From positions 29,153,729-29,217,728 of the forward strand of contig CM049314.1 in assembly GCA_026874595.1 (NCBI GenBank): a stretch of 64,000 nucleotides of DNA, in the 5' to 3' direction. Both the position numbers and the translations under genes were made by a program. Below the pieces are notes generated by a model. That model saw only the letters and a list, made by a program, of their open reading frames with translations, made no database searches and was not told the DNA's origin. Source of the stretch: Sipunculus nudus. Its lineage: Eukaryota; Annelida; Sipuncula; Golfingiida; Sipunculidae. Of the stretch, positions 46,288-57,885 are shown one piece after another. Position 1 is the stretch's first letter; each line of letters opens with the position of its first letter.

Positions 46288-47607
46288 ATGGATGACCGGG
46301 ACAGTGAAAGTGAACGGACCACCGATGGTTCAGGTGACACCTATATGAACGTGTATACAGTTCGGATACCGATCAACCTGACAGCTGGTTCTACTGGCCA
46401 TGACATGTGGACGGTACCTCTCTGGCAAACCATTTCGGACGAAGGCGTTCGTGAGTGTGATGACCGTGCGGGGTTGTATATTGATCAGCAGGGTATCTTC
46501 CTTGTGAAAGGCCTTGCACCTGGGTTTGAGCGCCGTGTGATCTACTTCAGTTATATCGCGTGGAAGCAGTTATCAGGTCGCGCAGCCGAGTTTACACGAG
46601 CAATAGCGGTTCATAATCGGGTGAAACTGATCCTGGAAGAGTATCGCGGAAAACGGTTGACCATGTACGCCAAGCAATGTCCACATGGCTCTGATAACTA
46701 CGAGGTAACATTCAAGTACGTTGACACCGAAAACGGTGTCGTCACTCAAAAAGTATGTGTGACTTTGAACAAGTCGGAATGGAAAAGGCTTGTGCGATAT
46801 ATACCCGACGTTGCACTTAATCTTAAGTGCGCGCGAATGATGAGGGGAACCAATTTCGTCATGTATGGTGAAGGTGCATATGACAGCGACACACAGAGTG
46901 CTATGGGCGTCAATGAGAATGATAGTGTTGAGATGGCCAGTGGCGATGACGGCGATGTTTATGATTTCGCCAATGTGAGGAATGCTATGAGTGATGGAGT
47001 TATCAGGTACACAGACCCCCCTGCCTCTCCAGACGCGGAACCGCGGTCTCCTTACTCCTTTCTGGCCAGCGACGATGATAACATATCGTCTCGTTACATG
47101 TCCCAGGCCAGCGATAATGACGACACCGGTCATGATTTCGCCAATGTGAGGAATTCTATGAGTGATGGAGTTATCAGGTACACAGAGCCCCCTGCCTCTC
47201 CTGACCCGGAACCACGGTCTCCTTACTCCTTTCTGGCCAGCGACGGTGATAACATATCGTCTCGTTACAGGTCTCAGGCCAGCGATAATGACGACACCGG
47301 TCAGGATTTCGCCAATGATATGGATGCTTTGACTAGCGAAGTAATCAGATACACAGACCCCCCTGCCTCTCCTGACACTGAACCACGGTCTCCAGACTCT
47401 GTTCTGACCAGCGAGGATGACGACGTATCGTGTCCTTATTCGTCTCTGGCCAGTTCCATTGACGACAATGAAGTATTCAGGAGAGACCCACCTGCTACTT
47501 ATTACACGGATCGAAGGTCTTCTGACTCTTCTTTGGACATCGGCGGTACACGCACATCGTCTTCTTCATCCAGCGATGATGGTAGCCTTTGCATACGTTT
47601 TTATTAG
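46288..47607 (+). CDS. PC4-like protein with acidic repeat tail, 439 aa
   Basis: ATG at 46288, one codon after an in-frame GTG. Residues about 60-110 (GIFLVKGLAPGFERRV, then YIAWKQL) and 120-190 (YRGKRLTMY, then KVCVTLNKSEWKRLVRYI) both follow the pattern of the PC4/p15 coactivator fold: a strand pair, 'K-x-V/G-I-x-L-x-x-x-x-W-x-x-L', then a helix. PC4 binds single-stranded DNA and the transcription machinery. The C-terminal half is an acidic Ser/Asp/Pro tail made of three 57-residue repeats (171-base period starting near 46963, 47134 and 47305) with DFANVRN, IRYT-PPASPD and RSPYSFLASD. A DNA-binding transcription factor with an acidic activation-type tail is a reasonable inference. The PC4 match is from pattern only. 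Confidence 0.7.
   Translation: MDDRDSESERTTDGSGDTYMNVYTVRIPINLTAGSTGHDMWTVPLWQTISDEGVRECDDRAGLYIDQQGIFLVKGLAPGFERRVIYFSYIAWKQLSGRAAEFTRAIAVHNRVKLILEEYRGKRLTMYAKQCPHGSDNYEVTFKYVDTENGVVTQKVCVTLNKSEWKRLVRYIPDVALNLKCARMMRGTNFVMYGEGAYDSDTQSAMGVNENDSVEMASGDDGDVYDFANVRNAMSDGVIRYTDPPASPDAEPRSPYSFLASDDDNISSRYMSQASDNDDTGHDFANVRNSMSDGVIRYTEPPASPDPEPRSPYSFLASDGDNISSRYRSQASDNDDTGQDFANDMDALTSEVIRYTDPPASPDTEPRSPDSVLTSEDDDVSCPYSSLASSIDDNEVFRRDPPATYYTDRRSSDSSLDIGGTRTSSSSSSDDGSLCIRFY
46963..47475 (+). repeat. 171-bp in-frame repeat, three copies
   Basis: Copies one and two are nearly identical and the third has diverged. The period is a multiple of three, so the protein repeat is preserved. Confidence 0.85.
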
Positions 47608-48120
47608 TTAATCAGATACCTTTCTTTTGAAGAATGTATGTTTGCCGTTTGTAACTAGCGTATGTCGTATGTACTGTATTGGCCGATGTATTAAAATGTT
47701 ACGTTGAGGAGAGTATTGCGTCTTGTGCATCTTTGTGTATTAAATGTGTGAGTGTTTTTATGGAAGGTCTGGTATGATAAAACAAAACAAGAAATCAGAT
47801 CATTTGAGTTGCATGTGATATTTATACATTACAGTCATATCCATAATACAACCAAATCGAAAAAAAATACGCATGCATATCTTGATAGTCCGTACACGGT
47901 CGTCGTATGTGTGACCACACGAAACTTAACGCCTACATACGTCATACCGATAACTGGAAAAAACATAAACCAGAGTCCGGCGTCATCACAGTATACCAAA
48001 AACAAAATCCTTTAGTCTGACTAGAGTCGGATACTAGTGATAAAGCAGATATAAGTTCAATGATACAGTGCTACAAAACGGTATATACACAGTGAAGGTC
48101 CTTGCGACTTCTCTTGTTTT
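47608..48120. other. Intergenic, no gene seen
   Basis: AT-rich convergent intergenic region between the PC4-like gene and the minus-strand CARD gene. No clear repeat. Confidence 0.45.
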
Positions 48121-48918
48121 CTACCCGCACGGGGATCCCGAAACCATGATGGAGTAGAGCGATGTAACTCCAGCTGTCGTCAAGGCGTCGTCGATGATGT
48201 ATGCGGCAGCCTTCAAGTCTGCTGTACGGCATATCAGGCTGAAGTAGTTCCATTGCACGTATGTTTCTCCCTCCAAAGCTTGTAGCAAACTGTTGGCTGT
48301 GTCATTGTCTGTCTGCTCCCATATCTGGTGCCATTCTGCCATCTTGACGATTTTTGCTGACACACACGTCATCATGAAGAGCAACTTGTCGTTCATTGAG
48401 TTCAGTATCTGTGCCAAGATTCGAAACAGCGGCACAATCTTTTCTTTGAACTTCCTGTCTTTGTTTTGATCGAACGGAGCGTTATCGTGTTGATCTGAGC
48501 AAGACAAGAACGCAAACAGGCCTGTCCAATCGGGACCACCGCATGGGTCGGCCTGTCGGTGGGCTTGTGCGCCATTTGGTGGTACCAGTTCCTCCCACCA
48601 CTGTCTTGCCTGTTCTTTACATCTCTGCTTCGCCTCTTCCTCGCATTTCCGCTTTTGCTTTTCCAACAAGAGAGCCACGTGCGGCTGCCCTGTTTCCTTA
48701 AGAGCAGTGATGAAATGTTTCACATGACTGTCGTTCTTTGATATATGGTCGATCAAGGATGTTGCTTTTGCAAAAGGGGTGGTGTTACGTGCCTAAGCGT
48801 GGTACTGTGACAACACGTTTCTGCTCTTCAGGATAGCACATAACATCTCGTCCACCGTCAGGTTAGCCAACAACTCTGGGCGGCATCGTCTGAACACTTC
48901 TGCCCAAGACGCAGACAT
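48121..48918 (-). pseudogene. CARD protein gene interrupted by an in-frame TAG
   Basis: The ATG at 48918 opens a frame that hits TAG at 48795-48793 (codon 42) and then continues open in the same frame to the stop at 48121. Before the stop is the start of a CARD (WAEVFRRCRPELLANLTVDE, then AILKSRNVL). After it comes the rest of the CARD (TSLIDHISKNDSHVKHFI, then ALKETGQPHVALLLE), where 'ETGQ-x-H-x-A-x-L-L' is typical of the last CARD helix. A charged helical segment rich in Lys, Glu and Cys follows, then a 120-residue C-terminal domain I do not recognise. A minus-strand TATA near 49014-49022 supports the start. It is the second CARD gene in this window with a TAG between the two halves of the CARD. 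Confidence 0.7.
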
Positions 48919-49506
48919 CCTGTCCTTGCAATCAGCGGTAGACACCAGTCAGTCGTGAGGTGCCACGTTGTGGGAGTGCGGTTGTGACTGAATGAGGGTT
49001 AGCACACGCCAAATATTATATACACATTGTGATAGGACAGGTATGACTCACTGCCTGCTGATTGGTCGGTACAGGTGCTGGGACATCGGAATCTTGAATA
49101 TGATGTTGTATCACAAGATAACGTGTGTCAGCTTTCGTCCAAGGTAATACATTGTGGTATCAGTTTCACAGTGTATTTGTAATAGGATCCTACGCGGAAC
49201 AGCACGCGGCCTATATATATAGAGTCCGACATGCATTACTGTCTGCTCTGTTTGATCTGCAAAGAGCTGCTGTAAACATACGACTACGTGGTACTCCGAG
49301 TTAAGACGTGGTACCCGTAGTCATGTGACCGAACTAATACTCCACTTCAGATACAGTTATATACACATCAGCATCGGTTGAAACAGATAGTGCAGGGACG
49401 CGGGCACTGCGAGAGTGACGTTGCATAATATAAAAACCCAGAAAGAGCTATTTCGTATGGCCAAAATGCATATAGTGAAAGTCATCTGAAAACGCTCATA
49501 GACAAA
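48919..49506. promoter_or_regulatory. Divergent intergenic region with TATA elements
   Basis: TATTATATA at 49014-49022 faces the minus CARD gene. TATAAAAA at 49429-49436 precedes the IAP gene ATG (49507) by about 75 bases. CTATATATATAG near 49203-49214 is unassigned. No coding frame supported. Confidence 0.55.
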
Positions 49507-52099
49507 ATGGGCGAACGGCTAGGGGCTTCGGCGATGTGGATTGAAAAAAACAGACTGGATAGCTACCGTCAATGGCCGAAAAGGGACTTGATCGAGCCGA
49601 GGCTGATGTCGGCGGCGGGTTTATACTTTGTCGGACCACGTGATAAAGTAAAATGTGCCTTCTGTCAAGGTGCTATGATGGGTTGGGAGACAGGGGATGA
49701 TCCAGACGAGGAACATTTCCGGTATTACGGAGACCGGTGTGCGTTTGTTCGCGGGGAACCAACGAATAACGTACCACTTCCTGACGACAATAGCCCGATC
49801 CTTGCAAACAAAACTGGAGGAACGTCGTCCGACAAGGATATCCTGAAGGAACGGTTGGGCATAATTACAAAGAGACCTCGAAGGCCAAGACTGGCTACAG
49901 AGCAAAACAGACTAGCGACGTTCCGTGAATGGCCAGTGGGTAAAGAACAGACTCCCGAATCACTGGCCGAAGCCGGGTTTTACTACACAGGTAATACATG
50001 CTCGCTACATTTGTAGTTAGAAAAACGACACCATTTCTTTCACCTAAATAAACGTGTTTGATTGTTTTAGTTCGTTCTTGTAAGTCCGACCAACGGAGTA
50101 TATCATATCGTATAAAATGTAATATGTCTGTAGATATCGCATCAGTCATTGGAAACGGTTCTATCCTGCATTTGTAGGCTGTGAGACGATAACTGTATAT
50201 TGTTTTGGCACATGACCAAGAAACAATTTCAGATGAATAATTATGAGAAGCATATTGATTCTTCTTTTTTTTGCAACAGAAGATAATACTTCGGTCACTG
50301 ATTACAGTGGTATGTATTAATTAATGTGATACGCATTTATGTTCATAACAGATGATACGTATTTTGTGTTGCAGGTGAACATGATTGTTGCCGGTGTTTT
50401 TACTGTGATGGAGGGCTTCGTGCCTGGGAACCGGGAGATGAACCATGGGCTGAGCATGCACGTTGGTTCCCAAAATGTGGTTTTGTTATGCAGTCCAAAG
50501 GACCTGAATTCATTCACGAGGCAAACAGAAATGCAACTATGGTTAAAAGCGAGACATTGGTGATTATTCTTTACTTATCACACACATTTTACATGATCAC
50601 ACAGAAAAAGCATCAGACACGAATTATCCTTTAACGACAGTCAATACAATATATTCAGTAATGCGTTTTGTTTAAGATATGAACATACGAAACCACTTTG
50701 TATCACTATATAAGGAAATATTCGTGATGACGTGTGTACACAAACATATTATGAATCTGTTACAGGGTACCAACGCCAAAGTTAGGACCAAACGTTACTT
50801 AGAAAGCAGGAGCGAAACGCCCGAACGATCAGGTATGTGGTTTTGCTGTTAATGTTGTACTTGAGTTTCTAAGGTCAGAACATATATATAATATATGCCA
50901 AATATGTAACATTACGTTATATTTCTGTTCAGGACTTATGTCATGTCAGTATATTCACACAATGACTGATATTTTTATGCAAGAGCTGTCCAGTCATGTG
51001 ATAAAAAACTTATTTTCCGTTTCACTTTCACATACATATCAAATGTTTCATATAGTCATTAATACGTCTTGGCTAGACTTTAGGACTCTTTCTGATCAGA
51101 GCCATAATACCCAAGCCGTTATACTGTTGAGATACGTTGTTTGGTAAGTGAGATCGGAGCCATTGATATTCTGTGTTGATATCATGCATATTCATACTGG
51201 TAATAATTTGTGAGGTGTAGCTTCATTGCCCACATTATAAATATTCTCAGAAACGTATTGATATTCAACACGTCCGTTCGGACTCATTCACATATATTAT
51301 CATATATTGTGTGCTGTTTCAAATGGCAGACATCAGAGTACGACCCCCGACACCTGGCGGCACAAATGAGCAAGGACAGAGTCCAGTTAGTCCTCAAAAT
51401 GGGGATTCCCCGTGACAGAGTGGCGTCCGTCATAGAAAACAAGCTACGTACGACTGGACAGGCGTTTGAATCCGCTGAATGTTTACTAGCTGCTGTGGTG
51501 GATTCATATGAAACATCCGCTGCCAGCACTCCAGCCGCACGTGAAGCGGAAGAGAAACCGCTCGTTGGCGAAATGCAGCAGTCAAACGGGAGTGACGGTG
51601 ACGGGAACGGTCCGCAAACAGCTGGACCTACAAACAAACAAAGTAATCATTAGGTCAATTCAACGATACGGTCATTTCATTACATACATACACACACACA
51701 CACTGGCAATTACGTCCTCATTTGAAGGACAGTGAACAAAGCATTGTATTTGCTGTAGTATGTATATGTAACAAATATAGATCGGTATCCGTAATGTAAC
51801 GTTGTAGATTACAGTCGTATGCTTATTTCTATGATTACATAACGGTTATTTAAGGTACACATCGCTTTGCATGACAATCAGTTCGTGTGTTGTTAATTTC
51901 AGATGTGGATGCCCTGATACAAGAAAAGCAGTTGTTACAAGACAAGACTACGTGTGTAATCTGTTTGGACAAAATGCGTCAAATCATTTTCTTGCCATGC
52001 GGACATATTGTATCATGTATGGGTTGTGCATCAGACATTAGGAATTGCCCGATATGCCGGAAACTTATCCGAGGCACAATAAAATTTTTCTTATCCTGA
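49507..52099 (+). CDS. Spliced inhibitor-of-apoptosis gene: BIR-BIR-UBA-RING, six exons
   Basis: Exons inferred from phase-consistent GT-AG sites: 49507-49990, 50280-50309, 50375-50559, 50766-50832, 51337-51642 and 51903-52099. BIR1 lies in exon 1 (CAFC, then H-x6-C). BIR2 begins in exon 1 and is completed in exon 3 ([20 protein letters not shown], then H-x6-C). Exon 5 encodes a UBA domain ([11 protein letters not shown], then AVV). Exon 6 encodes the RING ([17 protein letters not shown]). Most introns are phase 1 and all domains join in frame, so the gene looks functional. Cellular IAPs bind caspases through BIRs and use UBA and RING for ubiquitin signalling. Introns point to capture from, or location in, an animal genome. 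BIR-containing genes are a hallmark of malacoherpesviruses, where they are normally unspliced. Exact small-exon limits are the least certain part. Confidence 0.85.
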
Positions 52100-52419
52100 A
52101 CGTGTGTCTTTTTACAAGCAGATGATCGAAATTCCCAGACATCTGTTCGCGAATAGTCAGCGCGTTATTGTCCGAAGGCGTCCGTGGTACTAATAACCAA
52201 AGAATATGCGATGATGGAATGGTTTCGGTTTAGTATACGACAGTGCGGACAGTATGACACATTTAAATGACGGAGCGCCTGAAAAAGTGTTCATACAAGT
52301 CCGCTGTACCAGCCATAACTCGTTTGAGTTAATGTTGGCCTGCAACATATAAAGGTCTGTGCACATAGCACTATCCTGTAGTATGTGTCTGGTATACGAC
52401 CGAATCGGGGTGTGATATC
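52100..52419 (+). promoter_or_regulatory. Promoter region of the gene at 52420
   Basis: TATAAAGG at about 52348-52355 lies some 70 bases before the ATG. The rest contains nothing recognised. Confidence 0.6.
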
Positions 52420-53037
52420 ATGGAACGGAAACAACCAGGTACTTTGTTCGACATATGCACGCGGTGGTTAACGTCGCGGTATATACCGCATACATTCTTT
52501 TGGCTGCTACCTACTGAACTGTACCAACGTTTGATCGAGATGTATAAAAACAACGGCGATTGTCAACAGTGTACAACCCTGCTTACGGCGTCTCGAATCA
52601 GCTGTTGCGCCTCTAAACACTGTGTGATCGACTCCTACGACAGCGACCCGATATTGCGTTGTAAACTGTGTGGTGTCATCACATCGAAATATATGGAGCA
52701 CGCAGCGCTCCATAAGGGACCTGGTCATACACCATGCGCCGTGAAGATATTATTCGAGTGGCCCGGTATGATCGGTTTTGTCATACATTCTACTGTCGTG
52801 ATATCGAAATATTGGCCAGCAGAGCATGTCGATCCCGGGGATGTTGTGGGAAACCTCTTAGCAAACGGCGAGTCACTAACAACTGAGCCCGTCAAATATT
52901 TCATGTTTATTGGGAACTGTACGTGCTTTGGATGTTACTGGGATTCCGAAAAGATCTTACGGTTCAGGCCGGACCATCTGCTGAGATTCCATAAACAGAT
53001 TATGAATCACGTTTGCGTGCAACGACAACGGGTGTAG
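52420..53037 (+). CDS. Cys-rich protein with SOCS-box-like N terminus, 205 aa
   Basis: ATG at 52420 after a good TATA box. Residues 7-42 (TLFDICTRWLTSRYIP, then LPTELYQRLIEMY) resemble the BC-box/SOCS-box helix that recruits elongin B/C and a cullin E3 ligase: 'L-x-x-x-C' followed by a 'LP' turn and a Leu-rich helix. Residues about 47-100 hold eight Cys and several His (C-x2-C, CC, C-x2-C, H-x4-H) that could form zinc sites. The C-terminal part is beta-rich with two more Cys pairs (CTCFGCYW). A substrate adaptor for ubiquitination would suit the neighbourhood of IAP and RING genes. This is inferred from a short motif, and the family is not recognised. Confidence 0.7.
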   Translation: MERKQPGTLFDICTRWLTSRYIPHTFFWLLPTELYQRLIEMYKNNGDCQQCTTLLTASRISCCASKHCVIDSYDSDPILRCKLCGVITSKYMEHAALHKGPGHTPCAVKILFEWPGMIGFVIHSTVVISKYWPAEHVDPGDVVGNLLANGESLTTEPVKYFMFIGNCTCFGCYWDSEKILRFRPDHLLRFHKQIMNHVCVQRQRV

Positions 53038-53780
53038 AAAGAATAGCGAGCAGTATGACGTCCTGTATTAAATCACATAACCCAGTTGTGTCATTAGACG
53101 GACGCTAGATGATACGTGTTACATTGTCATCATACCACAATATTTTACATAATTATGATACAAAATGTACACATGTCATGTACTGGGTGAAAGCACGTGT
53201 TTCAGACCGACCTAAAGGCGGAGGCATTGTCACAGTCTGCATGTTATGACAACATTTTGGAGTTACCAGAAGGACGTTAGATAAACACCTGCGAAGTGAC
53301 GATACAAAGATCAGGTGATGAACAAGACATTGCGCATTTACAGAATCAATTTAATATTACACGGAAAGTAACATAATGTAATATAAAAACTTATAGACAC
53401 ACTAATTCAAGTGTGTAACCAGAGATTTGTTGATACGGATTGACGCTCGGACCAATCGTATTCAAATATATGGTGTTCATATTGCCGTAATATGTCAAGA
53501 CATACACTGTTATTATGATACACACATGCTCGTACGTGCAGCATGAATTCAGCGATGATATTTGTAACATATATCAGTAAAAAAACGCTTTGCAAATATC
53601 ATATTTTACAAATAAAATAAAGATCAAACATATGACCTTGTGTGTTTCTCATGTCATAGTTTTGTAATTCAAAGCGATGCCTGTGTAGAATGAATACCTG
53701 TATTATGAGTTAACTGTGCGTATAAATCTGTCTATGCAATAAATGTGTAACACAGGAAAAGGATTAACTCACCCTATATT
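53038..53780. other. Intergenic, AT-rich
   Basis: Contains AATAAAATAAAG near 53610-53620, a plausible poly(A) signal for the upstream gene. No coding frame supported. Confidence 0.45.
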
Positions 53781-54029
53781 TCACAATTTCTTCCGTCGAC
53801 ATTTCGGGCAACGGATCAACCTGCATATATATTTCAGACGGGTCAGATTGTTTGCTTCCTCCAGTCCGTACGGGAGAAAATGTGTCACGACACAGTGCAA
53901 ACACACCACGTGCTTACAGTATAGCTGATATTTCTTGTACCCGCCAGGGCAAATATTCGAAAAAACACATTTATGTTGAGGCATTTTGTCCATACGAATA
54001 TCCTCATAAACTATACAAAATATCCTCAT
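53781..54029 (-). CDS. Small RING-like zinc protein, 82 aa
   Basis: ATG at 54029. Cys/His spacing: a first Cys pair (C21 and C27, wide), then C-x-H-x2-C-x2-C (CKHVVCLHC) and a final C-x2-C (CPKC) three residues before the basic end. This is the RING core seen in the C-terminal domain of the protein at 19704-20891, with the same wide spacing before the last Cys pair. It would be a bare RING, as in small viral ubiquitin-ligase proteins. No promoter is obvious. It may be one exon or the remnant of a larger gene. Confidence 0.5.
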   Translation of the reverse strand: MRIFCIVYEDIRMDKMPQHKCVFSNICPGGYKKYQLYCKHVVCLHCVVTHFLPYGLEEANNLTRLKYICRLIRCPKCRRKKL

Positions 54030-54750
54030 GTAAATCCTTCAGTATACCGTTATTTCACTTGTTGGAACAGGTATGTTGGACGTGGTTTTCCATGCTATCT
54101 GTGTACCGAACGTGTGGGTTCGATGGGGACAACACACAGCAGAGTTCGAACGCTCTATCATTGAGTAATCGTATGGGGATGGGGGGGGGGGGGGTGTTCG
54201 AATATCTGTGACGAGTAATGCAATCAAAATGGACCGTGATGTATGACTTCTGTTACATTTGTATTGATAGCAATGTTTTAGCTTTTTGCAACAGTAAGTA
54301 TATGTGTATGATCAACAATAAATACATTAAATCAGTACTCGTGTTTGCACAGACAGCGATGTATAACATATCTAGGAAACGCTGCGCGATTCATTGGTTC
54401 ATGAAATTCCCTTACCAAAACATAGTCATCACATGACACGAGTCACAATAAAGTCAGATCGTGTGTTCAGATATCGTACATGCATTTTCCGATTCGATAC
54501 AACACGTCACATTCATGATGTAGGTGATGTGTGATCATTAAACAACTATCTTCAGTGTTCATCATATTGTCAGTATATGGAAAAGGTATTATAAACTAAT
54601 AAACGTGGCCAATGATACATTTAAGGGGGTAATCTGGTTTATACACGAAGACACCTAGTTGTTTATAACACAGCGTCATCTGGACCACTGTATTTGAAAA
54701 CAGTCACCGAACCCTGTATTCCTCTGGTCACATCCGGAGTTCCTGCAGAC

Positions 54751-55265
54751 TTCGTGTGCATTATTTCACGGGGGGTGTCTTGGTGCAAAACTATGTATCC
54801 GTCTTGGTCTCATACACCAAGGCGTATTTCAGATTTCGTGTGATCTCAGTCACTTCTGATATCATATGATATGGTTTGCTAATATGCCTTGTTTATGGTA
54901 TACCACAGTTCATCTGTATACAGCTATAGGCGTGCTTACATTTATTTTCCAATGATCTCCCTGCGTGAAGAAAACAGCTATCTCAGTGAAATATTTCTTG
55001 CGGATTAATGACCCGTTTCCCTCTGCGTTCAGAACTGGGTGACGTGTGCATTATTTAAGGTGGGGAACAATGGTGCAAAACAGTGTGTCTGTCTTTATCT
55101 TATAAACATACGTGGGTTTGTGCAATTGCCGTAACCTCAGTCGAATGGGACATCGTTTGAGTGGTATGTAAACATTATTTTGATTTATATCACACAACTA
55201 CTGATCTGCAGACTCCAATATGTGCTCACATATTTCTCTCCAATGATCTCCCGTCCTGATGAAAA
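54751..55265 (+). repeat. Degenerate repeat pair, period about 295 bp
   Basis: Copies near 54751-54970 and 55045-55265 share CGTGTGCATTATTT, TGGTGCAAAAC, CTCAGTC and CCAATGATCTCCC in the same order, with many differences between. Origin unknown; too diverged to be recent. Confidence 0.65.
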
Positions 55266-55959
55266 CCCAACATGATCAGTATGAATGTTACTGCTCATTT
55301 CATCCGTGGTCAGATTAAATTTGTCGTCTGATGTAAGCAGCTGTGTGTTTCCTGCCACGTCAAGACGATGAGAATAACATAATGGCAGGCTGTACGTCTA
55401 TAAGTGCGAGTTGTCTGAGTGTGCTCTCCACATTACGATTTGAATTTGGTACAGACAACACGTCAAAAAATATCAGTATAGTTTTGGAACTGGCTGGCTG
55501 GATGGACTTTCAGTTAAGAGCTTGTGCCATAAATGTTATGGTGAGTTGAACGCATTAACTTAACAGTCGTATCTAAATGTGCTGCAAACTGTGATTTGAG
55601 ACGTTATTGTTTGAATTCTGGTATCATCTGATAATACAACGAACATTTAACCGGTGTCTGTTTCTGTGATAACAGTATAGTGCCAGATGTGAAATAGACT
55701 ATAAAGACTGCCCTTTCAGGAATTGTTGGATATATACGGCGCCTTCCTGTAAGATTGTTTACTGACAATAGACCCGGTAGATATCTGTTTTGTTGTGAAA
55801 CAGTGTAGAACCAGACAGGTACAATTATATGGAATATGTAATATGCCACTGTTCAGCGGACTGTTCATAATTATACAACAAACCAGAAGATATTCATTTG
55901 GTGAAAATCTTTACATAAAACAGATGTTATGTGCCACGTAAAGAATCTGTTACATGACT

Positions 55960-56071
55960 ACCACATCGCTCGGACACGGTGATGATAACCACATCGCTCG
56001 GACACGGCCATGATAACCATATCGCTCGGACACGGCCATGATGACCACATCGCTCTGATACATGATGGCCT
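55960..56071 (+). repeat. 28-bp tandem repeat, four copies
   Basis: ACCACATCGCTCGGACACGG plus eight bases, starting at 55960, 55988, 56016 and 56044. The last copy is incomplete. It gives the false look of a short open frame on the minus strand. Confidence 0.9.
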
Positions 56072-57613
56072 AAGGACACTTCGCTGACGGTTTGATGACG
56101 TTCGATGATGTGATCTCCAGCCAAAAGATGTGATACAGACTTCTTCATCCTGATGCAGAACCATTTATGACTCTCCTGGTGTCTGTATGCAATGTGATAG
56201 TGCTACAGCTATACGCTGCATTTTTTGTTATTTGTTCTAGCATGACGACAGTATTCAAATAAAACACTCATCCATAACACACACACACATACACACACTC
56301 TCACGCACATATATAGATATATAATATATAATATATAATATATATATATATATGTATATATATGTATATATATGCAAGTATCCATATCACACGCATCCGC
56401 TATATCATTGCGATCGATATCAGATCTCTTGTTGTATATCCATATGTTTGTATTATAGCGGATATACTTTTTTGTATATACTTTAATGCTCGAAGTATAA
56501 CATTCTTTCTGTATTATAACATATTTTTGTGTCGACTGTGTATACTTGTCCTTGTTGAATTACCTGTTTACAAAAATTGATAAAGTATCGATATCAGTAT
56601 GTTAGTTTTGTGATATAGGTTAATATTTCTAATTTAATGAAGGAACACAAATGTGTTCAGTAAAACACTACCGTATATGCACCCTTTCTGTTAATCAGAT
56701 ATTTATATGGTAGAACTACAGTTTTTGGTACAGAGAGTTCCTTATTGGCATATCATGTAAAGCGTGGCATGTAATCTTATGTTATTTCTTGTAAGCGACC
56801 TGTATGTATGGTCGTGATATTCTCATACTTACCGTTTTATTTCGTCATAATCCTAAAACTTGTTTTTTTTTTGCTGATAACTGGTATCTAAGTATTTGTC
56901 AGTAATGTTTTAAATATCTGCTGATCTACTGTCACACCTCTTACGATACTTACCTGTAGCTCTGTCCATTCCCTTGTGCGATGAAACATGCCAGCAGTTC
57001 ATAGAGACATGCACATTTATATATATATATATATACATATATACAGTGGAACTCCGTCTTGTAACCATCCCGCAATTACGTAATTGAACCATTACGACCA
57101 TTTTCTTGTCCCGACACATAGGAAATAATTGTGTGTTAAGTGTAAAAGTGTAAATAATTGTACATATAGATACAATATATATATATATATCTACAGATTA
57201 TACATGTTACGGGCTTTCATCAGGATGCGTTATCGTGATATGACGTACCGTACATCGTTCTCCGACTTCACGTTATGTTGCCTGTTTGACATTCCTTCCT
57301 CTTACCTCTTGTTGGGTTTTCTCTTGTTAAATTCCTCTTCCATCCACTCTTGTATCTTCATATCCTTTCATAGTGTCAATGATATCCATATACATTTTTT
57401 ACACGTATAGATGGATTGTTCCTTGTGTGACGCCTTACCTGTAGATTCCCAAGGCATTTACTTACAGGTCATCTTTAGCCAGTTTCTCCACATGTTCCTC
57501 TTGTCGATTTGATCTTACTATTGCAAACATACCTCCTAGGCATTTGTATATTACACACACACACACATATTTATATATATCTATATATATACACAAACAC
57601 ACATGTCATATCT

Positions 57614-57885
57614 CAGTGCTCGCCATTTACGGTTAACCGCTTGCACGGGGACAGTAAAAGTTCCTAAAATAGTGGTAAGGCAACTAGAAGTCCCCTCCTA
57701 CTTGCCCGACTGGACCAATCGGTCCAACAGAAAAACTTTACCTAAGGCATGCAAAAACGTCTTTGTGTTTTTCGATACAATCATTCATATTTGTAAGGCA
57801 AGTAAACATTCATGTAGGGCAAGTAATAGCTAGATGTTACTTACCCGGTCAGGCAAATACTTTCAAAAGTTAATGTCGAGCCCTG
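57614..57885. mobile_element. hAT-like non-autonomous DNA transposon (MITE)
   Basis: About 272 bases. Terminal inverted repeats CAGTGCTCGCCAT (start) and ATGTCGAGCCCTG (end) match at 11 of 13 positions after complementing. Internal sequence has repeated GGCAAGTAA/TTACTTGCC blocks, typical of such elements in marine invertebrates. The flanking 8 bases (TCATATCT and AAAATATA) do not match, so any target-site duplication has decayed. It carries no transposase. Confidence 0.65.

Noticed and set aside
55927-56164. Minus-strand frames of about 70 codons
   Set aside because: Produced by the 28-bp tandem repeat.
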